From contig JAGNLA010000003.1 of NCBI GenBank assembly GCA_017999835.1, positions 62,001-126,000 on the forward strand: a stretch of DNA of 64,000 bases. The letters run 5' to 3'. Made by a program: the position numbers and the translations under genes. Under the pieces are notes generated by a model, which was given only the letters and a program-made list of their open reading frames with translations, did no database searches and was not told the origin of the DNA. This document shows positions 17,545 through 25,899 of this stretch, piece by piece (position 1 is the first letter of the stretch; every line of letters begins with the position of its first letter). The stretch comes from Caldisericia bacterium (lineage in GTDB: Bacteria > Caldisericota > Caldisericia > JAAYUI01).

Positions 17545-18891
17545 ATGACTCAATTTTATGGGATACCAGAACTGCTAGAATCCGGTCTTGTCGTGCGTAT
17601 TCCGACAACCGAGAACATAACGCTAACAAGGCGTGTTGAAAAAATTGTTGACTCGACTCAATTTCAGCGACTTAGAAAAGTCAAGCAGCTCTCATTGACG
17701 CATTTTGTCTATCCAGGAGCCACACATACCAGATTTGAACACAGTCTTGGTGTCTATCAGCTTATGCGGCGCTATCTCAACCATATGCTTGGATATCCGC
17801 TTTTTAGGGAAGTCGTCAAACCTGATCAGGTTTTGGCGGTAGTCCTTGCCGCGTTGCTTCACGATATTGGCCATTACCCTTTCTGCCATATCGTTGAAGG
17901 GTTGATTCCAAACATGCCCAAGCACGAACTGCGTGGGCAGGAGATGGTAAACAACCTACTTATTTCCGGACTCATCGAGCATTTTGACGTTGACCCGATG
18001 TATGTCGGCAGGCTCATCTCAGGTGATGAAAGCGGCCTCTCGCAGTCAGACCTTGTTGCATTCAGGTTTCTAAGGGATCTTTTAGACTCACCTATTGATG
18101 CTGACAAAATGGATTATCTTGAACGCGACAGCATCCATTGCGGTGTAACCTATGGTCACAGCTACGACAAAAACAGGCTCATCGGCTCTCTTACCTTGTC
18201 AGATGATTTCAGGCTGGCACTCACCGACAAGGGTAGGTCATCTGCCGAGTACGTCATCTTCTCAAGGTACGTAATGCTCACTGAGGTTTACTGGCATCAC
18301 ACTGTCAGGTCGGCTTCAATAATGCTCATCCGTGCATTCCAGGAGGCAAGCAGTATCAACGGTTGGGATGATTTCTTGGGTAAGCTCATGAATGACTGTG
18401 GCGATGACGATGCCTTGACCGAACTTGCCAAGTTGGTGGTTGATGACCCAGACATATCCGGTTTGGTCAGAGGACTGAGAACACGCGACCTTTACAAGCG
18501 TGTCAGAACTTATTCACCGCTTGACCCTGACTCAGCCGAGGTTTTTGAATCACTCAAAGGATTTGCCGGCCCTGAAGATGGTATCAAGCTCTCGCAGGTG
18601 CTTGAAAAGATGCTTGACCTTCCAAGGATGACAATTCTTGCCGACATCGTCCCGATCAAATCAAAATCAGCCGACATAAACGTTTACTACCCAAGGCGAA
18701 ACCAGTATAGAAAACTTACACAGATTTCACCAGTTGCAAACGTCATTTCGGCTACCTGGGGTTCAATGACAGGCATTGTCAGGATTTACTGCCATCCAAA
18801 ATATGAAGAAAAGTTGGCAGCAATTGGTAACCAGATAGACACCCTGGTCATTTCAGCTGCGAGCCAGATTAAGTGGAAAGTTGTAGCTTAA
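17545..18891 (+). CDS. HD-domain phosphohydrolase (YdhJ/SAMHD1-like)
   Basis: 448 residues. The HD motif residues are visible as HTRFEHSLGVYQL, followed by ALLHDIGHYPFCHIVEG, the pattern of dNTPase-like HD hydrolases such as YdhJ and SAMHD1. The downstream CPIDADKMDYLERDS-like stretch (LLDSPIDADKMDYLERDS) is also typical. It probably hydrolyses a nucleotide, possibly dNTPs, in the cytosol; whether it is a true dNTPase is untested. The ATG lies at the predicted transcription start. Its TAA stop shares the tetranucleotide TTAA with the stop of the convergent VOC gene. Confidence 0.85.
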   Translation: MTQFYGIPELLESGLVVRIPTTENITLTRRVEKIVDSTQFQRLRKVKQLSLTHFVYPGATHTRFEHSLGVYQLMRRYLNHMLGYPLFREVVKPDQVLAVVLAALLHDIGHYPFCHIVEGLIPNMPKHELRGQEMVNNLLISGLIEHFDVDPMYVGRLISGDESGLSQSDLVAFRFLRDLLDSPIDADKMDYLERDSIHCGVTYGHSYDKNRLIGSLTLSDDFRLALTDKGRSSAEYVIFSRYVMLTEVYWHHTVRSASIMLIRAFQEASSINGWDDFLGKLMNDCGDDDALTELAKLVVDDPDISGLVRGLRTRDLYKRVRTYSPLDPDSAEVFESLKGFAGPEDGIKLSQVLEKMLDLPRMTILADIVPIKSKSADINVYYPRRNQYRKLTQISPVANVISATWGSMTGIVRIYCHPKYEEKLAAIGNQIDTLVISAASQIKWKVVA

Positions 18892-19214
18892 GGTTTCTCG
18901 TCTGGCGCAGTATTGAAATAAATCTTGTTTCCGTCAGGATCTGTTATCCATGCGCCTATGCTGCCGTCACTTTCAGTCTCTGATATGATACCAAGTTCCT
19001 CTGCAATTTGGGCTACATCTCCTCCACGAAAATTCAAAATGTTACAGTCAATGTCATCATTGTAGAGGCTAATGACGCAATTGCCATTTGAGAGCGTTGA
19101 ATAACCTGATTCTTTCCAACTAATCGTTTGAGTAAAACCAAGTTTCCTGTAAAACTCAACCGATTTTGCAAAATCCCTGACCTTCAGACAGAGTTCAAAC
19201 CTACCCGGGTTCAT
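18888..19214 (-). CDS. VOC superfamily (glyoxalase/bleomycin-resistance-like) protein
   Basis: About 108 residues from ATG 19214, overlapping the upstream VOC gene by 14 bases; a longer in-frame start at 19268 would run deep into that gene and is less likely. The family pattern is clear: ELCLKVRDFAKSVEFYRKLGF at the N-terminus (shown here in part as CLKVRDFAKSVEFYRKLGF) and ITDPDGNKIYF at the C-terminus. VOC proteins bind metals or small molecules and include dioxygenases and resistance proteins; the substrate is unknown. It is the second of two tandem VOC genes. Confidence 0.8.
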   Translation of the reverse strand: MNPGRFELCLKVRDFAKSVEFYRKLGFTQTISWKESGYSTLSNGNCVISLYNDDIDCNILNFRGGDVAQIAEELGIISETESDGSIGAWITDPDGNKIYFNTAPDEKP

Positions 19215-19647
19215 CGGTTTTTGGCTGAGTTGTGTATAGTTCGACCGTGTTTCCCATCGGGTCGGCAACGGTGAAACCCCAGTACGAATCCTGACGCCAT
19301 TCTGGCACTTCGGAAAAAGTTTTCAATTTTGCATGTTTGCACTTTTGAACAACCGATTCAAAGCATGAGTTGTCTATAAAAACTGACCATGACGGAAGGT
19401 AGCCTGTTCCGCCTGGGTAACCCGGTTGACCTTGCCACTCTTTGATGACCGGTATTGGTTTGTCGGTTTTAAAGATCATGAATTCAAAGCCGCCCATGTT
19501 GTAGTTTATCCAGCCAAAATCTGGATCGATGACACATGATAGTTCTGGCAGACCAAGGATTCCTGTGTAAAAATCCCTCATTTTTTCAAGATCATTTGCG
19601 TATATGTAAAAAAATTTGATTGCTGGTTTTCCCTGTTGTTGATTCAT
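19201..19647 (-). CDS. VOC superfamily (glyoxalase-like) protein
   Basis: 148 residues with the VOC layout: IKFFYIYANDLEKMRDFYTG at the start and FTVADPMGNTVELYTT near the end. The middle carries a glycine-rich WQGQPGYPGGTGY stretch. The start codon sits on the boundary with the Cdd1-type gene upstream (its stop ends at 19647). Together with the next gene it forms a pair of small VOC proteins, perhaps by duplication, though they are quite different in sequence. Function unknown. Confidence 0.85.
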   Translation of the reverse strand: MNQQQGKPAIKFFYIYANDLEKMRDFYTGILGLPELSCVIDPDFGWINYNMGGFEFMIFKTDKPIPVIKEWQGQPGYPGGTGYLPSWSVFIDNSCFESVVQKCKHAKLKTFSEVPEWRQDSYWGFTVADPMGNTVELYTTQPKTDEPG

Positions 19648-19991
19648 TATCCCTCCAAGGTATTATCGATATCCTTCCAGCTCCACCATTTCAGCTTTTC
19701 TGGATTTGGGTTTTTGGTTGATGCAAAATAGACGGCGCATCGGAAAACGTAGAGTACGCATCTGTCCTGATAACCGTTGAGGTTACACAGGTTCTCATAC
19801 ATCTGCTGCGGGTTTGCATTCTTCAGGCTTTCAACAGTGTAAAATCCTAGTTGTTCCAAGTCTTTGGCAATTGACTTCCCCACGCCTGGGATAGCAAGAA
19901 GCCCATTTTCTCTTGATAATTTAAGGCTTGCAGATGTCACAACGGCTGTAGCCTTTCTTTCTGGCGTCTTCTTTTGAGTTGAGTTTGACAA
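19647..19991 (-). CDS. Cdd1 family helix-hairpin-helix protein
   Basis: 114 residues at most. The core LLAIPGVGKSIAKDLEQLGF, NANPQQMYENLCNLNGYQD and CVLYVFRCAVYFAS with WWSWKD near the end is the Cdd1 family pattern (also annotated mitomycin-resistance or pathogenicity-locus protein). The helix-hairpin-helix suggests DNA binding; the role is not established. The listed start overlaps the preceding gene by 71 bases; a GTG at 19940 after AGAAAGG is a shorter, credible alternative that would still keep the core. Confidence 0.8.
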   Translation of the reverse strand: MSNSTQKKTPERKATAVVTSASLKLSRENGLLAIPGVGKSIAKDLEQLGFYTVESLKNANPQQMYENLCNLNGYQDRCVLYVFRCAVYFASTKNPNPEKLKWWSWKDIDNTLEG

Positions 19992-20340
19992 TGTTGTCCG
20001 GGTTCATTTTGTCGGCTGCTGGGCAGGAGCCATCGGTTACATGGTAAACCATGGTGTCGGAATTGCCAACGAATTTGTAGTTTTTAAACAGTTTGCTCGA
20101 GCCTGCGTGGTCGTCAAAGGTGTTGTCATTGTTTTTGTTTGGCTTGGCGTCGAGAGGTTTCTTTTCAGCTTGTGAGACAACTGATTTTGAATTATTCTGG
20201 CTTGTGTTGTTCGACTGGTCGGTTCTGCAGCTGAACAGGAGAATTACTATTACGACAGCGACAACTGCGAGAAGAACAACTGCAAAGTTGATTTTTACGC
20301 CTCTTCTTTTCAGAACGTCAAATGTGTTCAATCTCCACAC
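19921..20340 (-). CDS. Membrane-anchored protein with Ada-like zinc-binding tail
   Basis: About 139 residues. One transmembrane helix (about 18-37) is followed by a low-complexity Asn/Ser/Lys linker and a C-terminal module NYKFVGNSDTMVYHV..CPAADKMNP..GYSRCDICKP. This spacing of Cys and His is that of the Ada-type metal-binding domain often found at the ends of secreted nucleases. A zinc site outside the cell is likely. The first codon is GTG with AGGAG almost touching it; the TTG three codons on (20331) has better spacing. Function unknown. Confidence 0.7.
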   Translation of the reverse strand: MWRLNTFDVLKRRGVKINFAVVLLAVVAVVIVILLFSCRTDQSNNTSQNNSKSVVSQAEKKPLDAKPNKNNDNTFDDHAGSSKLFKNYKFVGNSDTMVYHVTDGSCPAADKMNPDNIVKLNSKEDARKKGYSRCDICKP

Positions 20341-20363
20341 TCCTCTCGTCTTTTGACAACAAT

Positions 20364-20391
20364 TATCGGTAATGGTTGCTTTTTTGCAAGC
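20364..20391 (-). promoter_or_regulatory. Probable promoter for the gene starting at 20340
   Basis: On the minus strand TTGCAA (20391-20386) and GATAAT (20369-20364) are separated by 16 bases. The predicted start near 20357 precedes GAGAGGAG. Confidence 0.45.
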
Positions 20392-20451
20392 TTCAAGTTT
20401 TTTATTTGTACTATTGCTCGACTAAGCCGTGACTGAATAGATTTTGTAGGA

Positions 20452-21237
20452 TTATAGAGGTTTCCTGATTCTGACATGTAAAAAGAATGCCATCAAAGCT
20501 GCAGCCTTTAGCTGTGGATATTCTTTGACGATTTCTGGGCTTGGGCGTGGTTCACCCATTCTCTCGATGACAAACCCTGTTTCTACGAGGGAATTTATCC
20601 ACTGGGCAAGAGTCAGCCTGACACATGGAATTTTGAAAACTGGCAGAACCTGCCTTATCTCCTCTGATGCTGAGCCGAACATCCACTCATCAATTGCCGG
20701 CTCTGCGTTGTAGTAACCGCCGACAGTCAAGCCAATAACGTTGTAGTTTTCGTCAAAAGCCACGCGTCGGTATTGCATGTCGGTGTTTGGGTGGCAGATG
20801 TTGAACTGAAAAAATCTGCCTGGCTTTATCACTCTGAACGCTTCTTTTATGGCAGCCACTGGATCGGTCATGTCCATCAACGACATGATTGCAGTTGCAA
20901 AATCAAAGTAATTGTCTTCAAATGGGGTTTTGGTGGCATTGCAGTTCAAATAGGTTATGTCTTTTGAAGCATCTTTAGCAGTCTCAAGGAAAGCTTCGCA
21001 GATGTCGATGCCGGTCATTTTCGCGCCAAGATCTGCAAGTTTTCTGGTTTGATAACCGTTGCCACAACCGATGTCTAGCCCTGTTTTGCCTGCAATGTCT
21101 GGCAAAAGTTCAAAAAACATTGGTGAATTGAACAAGTCGCGGCATATGTCGCAACCGGCATCGGACAGTTGCGTCCAAACTTTTGCGTTTTCATTCCAGC
21201 ATTTTTTGACCAGGTTGTCATCAAAGTTGTCTATCAT
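20452..21237 (-). CDS. Class I SAM-dependent methyltransferase
   Basis: 261 residues. Motif I GLDIGCGNGYQTRKLA binds SAM; the following acidic residue is in MTGIDICEAF, and FDFATAIMSLMDM marks motif post-II/III. The N-terminus KKCWNENAKVWTQLS is shared with the upstream paralog. The C-terminal half carries FQFNICHPNTD, giving conserved Cys and His. Substrate unknown. It starts inside the stop of the paralog (ATGA), so the pair is coupled. Confidence 0.85.
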   Translation of the reverse strand: MIDNFDDNLVKKCWNENAKVWTQLSDAGCDICRDLFNSPMFFELLPDIAGKTGLDIGCGNGYQTRKLADLGAKMTGIDICEAFLETAKDASKDITYLNCNATKTPFEDNYFDFATAIMSLMDMTDPVAAIKEAFRVIKPGRFFQFNICHPNTDMQYRRVAFDENYNVIGLTVGGYYNAEPAIDEWMFGSASEEIRQVLPVFKIPCVRLTLAQWINSLVETGFVIERMGEPRPSPEIVKEYPQLKAAALMAFFLHVRIRKPL

Positions 21238-22019
21238 GCTGGTTTTCTCACCCGCACATGAAGGAAATATCCAAGGATTCTGGTGTCACGGACTGCAGGG
21301 CAGGCTGCAATTTCTTCATCGGTGGCATATGGTTCGTCGAACTTTTCGATGACAAATCCAGTTCCAAGCATCAAATTCACCCATTGTGAGAGGGTGCGGT
21401 GTTTGGCTGGAATCTGGAATTTTTCCATGTTGGCCTTCATTTCCACAGGGGCGTTTGAAAAGCACCATTCATACATGGTTACCGTATCGTCGAAGTAGCC
21501 GCCGACCGTGTAGCCAATCTCTTCGCCGTTTTCGTCGGTTACTTTCTTTCGCAAAGGCAGGTCGTAGCATGGGTGGCAGATGTTGAACTGGAGGAAACCG
21601 CCAGGTTTTAGAACCCTGAAAATCTCCCTGAATGCGCCTTCAAGGTCTGCCATGTCCATCAACGTCATGAAAGCCGTGACAAAATCAAAGGTTTTGTCCG
21701 GAAAAGGGATGCTTTGAGCCGGCGAGGAAAAAAACTCGATGCCTTTTGGGTCAGCTTTTTCCATTTCCCTTGCGTGTTTTATGAATGTCTCGGAGATGTC
21801 GATTGCCTTCAACGAAGCGCCAAGTTCGGCAACCCTTCGGGTGTTGGTGCCTTCACCGCAGCCAACGTCCAGCCCCAGCTTGCCTTTCACGTCAGGCAGC
21901 ATCTTTAGAAAATGTGGCGTGTTCATGAAATCGCGGTAGACATCAAAACCAGCCCTTGAAAGTTTGGTCCAGTTGTCAGCGTTTTTCTCCCAGCAACTTT
22001 TGACAAGTTTTTCGTCCAT
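21234..22019 (-). CDS. Class I SAM-dependent methyltransferase (tandem paralog)
   Basis: Also 261 residues and clearly the sister of the next gene: GLDVGCGEGTNTRRVA (motif I), LKAIDISETF, FVTAFMTLMDMAD and FLQFNICHPCYDL. Equal length, four-base overlap and shared motifs show a tandem duplication. The substrate is unknown. The gene starts 39 bases from the divergent dGTPase-like gene, whose -35 element lies inside this coding region. Confidence 0.85.
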   Translation of the reverse strand: MDEKLVKSCWEKNADNWTKLSRAGFDVYRDFMNTPHFLKMLPDVKGKLGLDVGCGEGTNTRRVAELGASLKAIDISETFIKHAREMEKADPKGIEFFSSPAQSIPFPDKTFDFVTAFMTLMDMADLEGAFREIFRVLKPGGFLQFNICHPCYDLPLRKKVTDENGEEIGYTVGGYFDDTVTMYEWCFSNAPVEMKANMEKFQIPAKHRTLSQWVNLMLGTGFVIEKFDEPYATDEEIAACPAVRDTRILGYFLHVRVRKPA

Positions 22020-22028
22020 GAGTATAAT
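22000..22028 (+). promoter_or_regulatory. Perfect-consensus sigma-70 promoter for the dGTPase-like gene
   Basis: TTGACA at 22000-22005, exactly 17 bases, TATAAT at 22023-22028: both hexamers and spacing match the consensus. The predicted start near 22035 leaves a short leader with GGAGGA before the ATG at 22059. The -35 overlaps the start of the divergent methyltransferase gene. Confidence 0.8.
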
Positions 22029-22058
22029 ATTATCAAACTATTTGGAGGAATTGGGAAA

Positions 22059-23195
22059 ATGGGTGAAAAATTCCAGAATAAACTATCTGATCAGCAAATG
22101 ATGTTGAGAAAAACTCCTCGGGAAGATGACAAGTTCGGAATCAGAGGAGTGTATTCAAGGGATTTGACAGCAATAATTCATTCAAGAGCTTTTCAAAGAC
22201 TTAAGCATAAGACTCAACTTTTCTTCCACCCTCAGAATGATCATATTTGTACAAGAATGGAACACTCGTTGTACGTAGCATCAATTGCTAATACTGTTTG
22301 TGAAAATCTCGGATTGAACGGAACTTTAGCTCAAGCCATGGCAATGGGTCATGATTTAGGTCACCCTCCATTTGGGCATGAAGGCGAAATAATCATCCAA
22401 AAATTATTCAATGATTTAGGCGACTTTAAACATGCTAAGCATAGCATTCGAGTAGTAGATCAAATTGAGTTTTATGGGAGAGGTATAAATCTAACATATG
22501 CCGTAAGAAATGGAATAATAGCTCATAGCGGAGAAAGTGATATAAGACTATTTAAAATTCCTGAGAATATTGAAGAAGAATTTTTAAAAGAGACAATTTC
22601 TGACAAAACGCTTACATGGGAAGCTTGTGTTGTAAAAGTATGCGATAGAATAGCGTTTATTGGGCGAGACCTTGAAGACGCAATTTTGTCAGGTGTGATA
22701 GAAGAAAAAGAAATCCCAGATGAATTCAGAAACAGTTTAGGACATAAAAATGGAGAAATTATTGATAGGCTTGTTAGAGATGTTATCGATAATTCTTTAA
22801 AAGAGGGTCAGATTGGATATTCTGAAGATATTCATCGATTTCTAACAAATCTTTATCGCTTCGAGATAGAAAACATATACAATTCCGAACTAAAACAGAG
22901 ATGGCGCAAATATGTAGAATGTGTTTTATCAACGCTTAAAGATTTTTATTCTACAATTATTAATAAGTATCAGGCAGACACAGAGGCGTATAAAAGAAAT
23001 GAATCCGAAGTTGTTAGAGCATTCGGAAAGTATATTTCTATGCTTCAAACACAATACTTGAGAGATGGTATGCTTATAAGACCTCAGCAAATAATTATGG
23101 ATTATATTGTAGGAATGTCAGACCGATTCGCTCTAGATACTATGGATCGGATATTGCACATGGGTATATCAGGATTTGGTAGGGTGGTATTCTGA
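22059..23195 (+). CDS. dgt: dGTPase-like HD hydrolase
   Basis: 378 residues of the deoxyguanosinetriphosphate triphosphohydrolase family: SRAFQRLKHKTQLFF, then the HD residues in CTRMEHSLYVASIA and AMGHDLGHPPFGHEGE, all hallmarks. It should cleave dGTP or other dNTPs to nucleoside and triphosphate, and members can protect against phage or tune dNTP pools. The gene is visibly A+T-rich compared with both neighbours (19 G+C in the 60 bases 22501-22560, against 31 in 23701-23760 of valS) and has its own consensus promoter, which suggests acquisition by transfer. It stands just before valS on the same strand. Confidence 0.88.
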   Translation: MGEKFQNKLSDQQMMLRKTPREDDKFGIRGVYSRDLTAIIHSRAFQRLKHKTQLFFHPQNDHICTRMEHSLYVASIANTVCENLGLNGTLAQAMAMGHDLGHPPFGHEGEIIIQKLFNDLGDFKHAKHSIRVVDQIEFYGRGINLTYAVRNGIIAHSGESDIRLFKIPENIEEEFLKETISDKTLTWEACVVKVCDRIAFIGRDLEDAILSGVIEEKEIPDEFRNSLGHKNGEIIDRLVRDVIDNSLKEGQIGYSEDIHRFLTNLYRFEIENIYNSELKQRWRKYVECVLSTLKDFYSTIINKYQADTEAYKRNESEVVRAFGKYISMLQTQYLRDGMLIRPQQIIMDYIVGMSDRFALDTMDRILHMGISGFGRVVF

Positions 23196-23230
23196 TATTG
23201 GTTTGCAAACTAATGCTTCGTCAATAATCC

Positions 23231-23259
23231 TTGACAGCCTTCAAAAGGTGTGGCAAAAT
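23231..23259 (+). promoter_or_regulatory. Promoter for valS
   Basis: Perfect TTGACA at 23231-23236, 17 bases ending in TGTGG, then CAAAAT at 23254-23259. The predicted start near 23266 leaves about 24 bases of leader with GGAGG at 23280-23284. No T-box leader is possible in so short a stretch. Confidence 0.6.
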
Positions 23260-23289
23260 CAAGTTTTTAACACGCTTTTGGAGGCTATT

Positions 23290-25899
23290 ATGATGGATGC
23301 GGCATACGACCCCAAAAAGGTCGAGGAAAAGATTTACAAGTTTTGGATGGATGGCAAATGGTTCCACTCCGAAGTGGACGAAACCAAAAAGCCGTTTGTC
23401 ATAATGATGCCGCTGCCAAACGTTACCGGTGTTTTGCACACCGGCCACGCACTAAACAACAGCTTTCAGGACTGCCTGACGCGCTACCACCGCATGAAGG
23501 GCGAGAACGCCCTCTACCTGCCTGGTCAAGATCATGCAGGTGTTGCAACTCAGATTGTTGTTGAGAAGGAACTCTTCAAAACCGAAAAAAAATCACGTTT
23601 TGACATCGGTCGCGAAGCGTTTGTCAAAAAAGTCTGGGAGTGGAAGGAACAAAAAGGTCAGGTAATCCTTGGCCAGCAGAAGTGCCTTGGCATCTCTCCA
23701 GACTGGGACAGATTCACCTTCACCATGGACGAAAGCTACCAGAAGGCTGTCCGAGAAACTTTCTGCCACTACTATGAAAAAGGCTACATCTACAGGGGCA
23801 AGAAGGTTATCAACTGGTGTCCACACTGCAGAACCGTAATTTCTGACATTGAGGTCGAGCATGAGGACAAGGATTCCCATCTGTGGCACATCAGGTATCC
23901 TTTTGCGGATAATCCTGAGGATGGTTTGATTGTTGCAACAACAAGACCGGAGACCATGTTTGGCGACATCGCTGTTGCAGTCAACCCAAACGATGAAAGG
24001 TACACAAAACTTGTTGGCAAATCCGTAATATTGCCGGTTGCCAACCGTGAAATAAAGATAATTGCAGACGAATACGTTGACATGGAGTTTGGAACAGGTT
24101 GCGTCAAGATAACCCCAGCCCACGATTTCAATGACTTTGAAGTCGGCAAGCGCCACAACCTTGAAATGCCAATCATCATGGGTCCAGACGGCAAGATGAT
24201 AAACGTCCCGCAAAAATACATGGGTCTTGCCATGCTCGAGGCTCGCGATGTCATCGTCAAGGAGCTTGAGCAGCTGGGCTTGCTTGTAAAAATTGAAGAC
24301 CACAAGAACGCAGTCGGCAGGCACGACAAGTGCAAAACCACGGTTGAGCCTCTGCTTTCCGACCAGCTGTTCCTTTCAATGAAAAAACTTGCCCAACCAG
24401 CTGTTTCAGAAGTCAAAGACGGAAAGATAAAGTTCATTCCTGACAGATGGTCAAAAGTCTATTTTGACTGGATGGAAAACATCTTAGACTGGCCAATATC
24501 ACGCCAGTGCTGGTGGGGTCACAGGATTCCAATATTCTACTGTGATGCTTGTGGACACGAGTTTGTTTCAAGAACCGATGTCGACAAGTGTCCAAAATGT
24601 GGCGGAAAAGTCAGACAGGATGAAGATTGTCTCGACACCTGGTTCAGTTCTGCCATCTGGCCGTTTGCCACCCTTGGCTGGCCGGAAAAAACAAAAGAAC
24701 TTGAATACTACTACCCTGGAACAGTGCTTTTAACTGGTTACGACATCATCTTCTTCTGGGTTGCTAGGATGATCTTCTCTGGGCTTGAATTTATGGGAGA
24801 CCGTCCGTTTGAGTACGTCTATATGACTGGTCTTATCAGGGACGAAAAGGGTCGCAAGATGAGCAAGTCCCTCCAGAACGCCATCGATCCGATGGATGTC
24901 ATCGACAAATACGGCGCTGACGCACTCAGATTCACGCTGGCCTACATAGCAACCCAGGGCGGACAGGACATCAACCTTGGTGACCGCGTGCTCACAGAAG
25001 GCAGAAACTTCATAAACAAACTCTGGAACGCGTCGAGATTCACCACCATGAACCTTGAAGGTTTCACCGACGGACCGATAGAAAATCCAAACTTTGCCGA
25101 CCGATGGATACTGTCTAAAACTAACGAAGTCATATCAGAAGTAACCAAATGTCTTGATGAGTATGACATTTCTAAAGCAGCAAGAGTGCTGTTCGACTTC
25201 TTCTGGTCAGACTTCTGCGACTGGTACATCGAGCTGTCAAAGCTCCCGCTCCAGCAGGAAGAGTCAAAGCTTCGCACCCAGCGAGTGCTTTACAAGGTTT
25301 TGGATGCTACGCTCAAGATGCTTCACCCAATTGCGCCGTTTGTCACCGAGGAAATCTGGCAGAAAATTCCGCACACAGGCGATACCATCATGATGGCATC
25401 CTGGCCAAAGGCCCAAGATTTTATGCACGATCAGACTTCCATGGATGAGATGGCTGCAGTGCAAAGCTCAATCAAGGCCATCAGAAACCTCAAGGCACAG
25501 CTTCGTGTCCATGCAGCCGTTGTTCCTTGCTCATACTGGGCTCCAGATGCCGAACGAAAAACCCTAGAACGCGAGAAAGATTCTATAATCAAGCTTGCCA
25601 GAGTCGAAGGTTTCGGATTCGCCCAGACAAAACCCGAAGGTTGTGTGGTTGCAGTTTCTGGACAGATGAAGTTCTATCTTGATCTTGCAGGTAGAATCGA
25701 CATTGCCGAAGAGAAAAAGAGAATTCAAAACACTGTAGAAAAGAACAACGCAGAGCTGGCAAAGATTGATGCTCTACTTGGCAATCCGGATTTTGTCAAA
25801 CGCGCGCCAGAAGACATAATTGAAAAGAATGAGGACAAGAGAACCGAATTGAAAGCTGAACTTGCAAACCTTGCCGAACTGATGGAGTCGCTCTCATAA
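23290..25899 (+). CDS. valS: Valyl-tRNA synthetase
   Basis: About 869 residues from ATG 23290, five bases after GGAGG; the upstream extension of the frame runs over the promoter and is not coding. It charges tRNA-Val and edits mischarged threonine. The class I signatures are HTGHAL (HIGH-type) in NVTGVLHTGHALNN and KMSKS at residues 523-527. A zinc-ribbon pair CDACGH and CPKCGG lies near residue 420-440, and a C-terminal coiled coil (KKRIQNTVEKNNAELAKI) matches bacterial ValRS. The stop overlaps folC by one base. Confidence 0.97.
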   Translation: MMDAAYDPKKVEEKIYKFWMDGKWFHSEVDETKKPFVIMMPLPNVTGVLHTGHALNNSFQDCLTRYHRMKGENALYLPGQDHAGVATQIVVEKELFKTEKKSRFDIGREAFVKKVWEWKEQKGQVILGQQKCLGISPDWDRFTFTMDESYQKAVRETFCHYYEKGYIYRGKKVINWCPHCRTVISDIEVEHEDKDSHLWHIRYPFADNPEDGLIVATTRPETMFGDIAVAVNPNDERYTKLVGKSVILPVANREIKIIADEYVDMEFGTGCVKITPAHDFNDFEVGKRHNLEMPIIMGPDGKMINVPQKYMGLAMLEARDVIVKELEQLGLLVKIEDHKNAVGRHDKCKTTVEPLLSDQLFLSMKKLAQPAVSEVKDGKIKFIPDRWSKVYFDWMENILDWPISRQCWWGHRIPIFYCDACGHEFVSRTDVDKCPKCGGKVRQDEDCLDTWFSSAIWPFATLGWPEKTKELEYYYPGTVLLTGYDIIFFWVARMIFSGLEFMGDRPFEYVYMTGLIRDEKGRKMSKSLQNAIDPMDVIDKYGADALRFTLAYIATQGGQDINLGDRVLTEGRNFINKLWNASRFTTMNLEGFTDGPIENPNFADRWILSKTNEVISEVTKCLDEYDISKAARVLFDFFWSDFCDWYIELSKLPLQQEESKLRTQRVLYKVLDATLKMLHPIAPFVTEEIWQKIPHTGDTIMMASWPKAQDFMHDQTSMDEMAAVQSSIKAIRNLKAQLRVHAAVVPCSYWAPDAERKTLEREKDSIIKLARVEGFGFAQTKPEGCVVAVSGQMKFYLDLAGRIDIAEEKKRIQNTVEKNNAELAKIDALLGNPDFVKRAPEDIIEKNEDKRTELKAELANLAELMESLS

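Noticed and set aside
23196-23289. T-box leader upstream of valS
   Set aside because: The gap is under 100 bases, holds a promoter, and lacks the T-box consensus and terminator.
23593-24437. Two minus-strand open frames of 215 and 243 codons inside valS
   Set aside because: Shadows of valS; no ribosome site, no family features, and the plus strand encodes the conserved synthetase.
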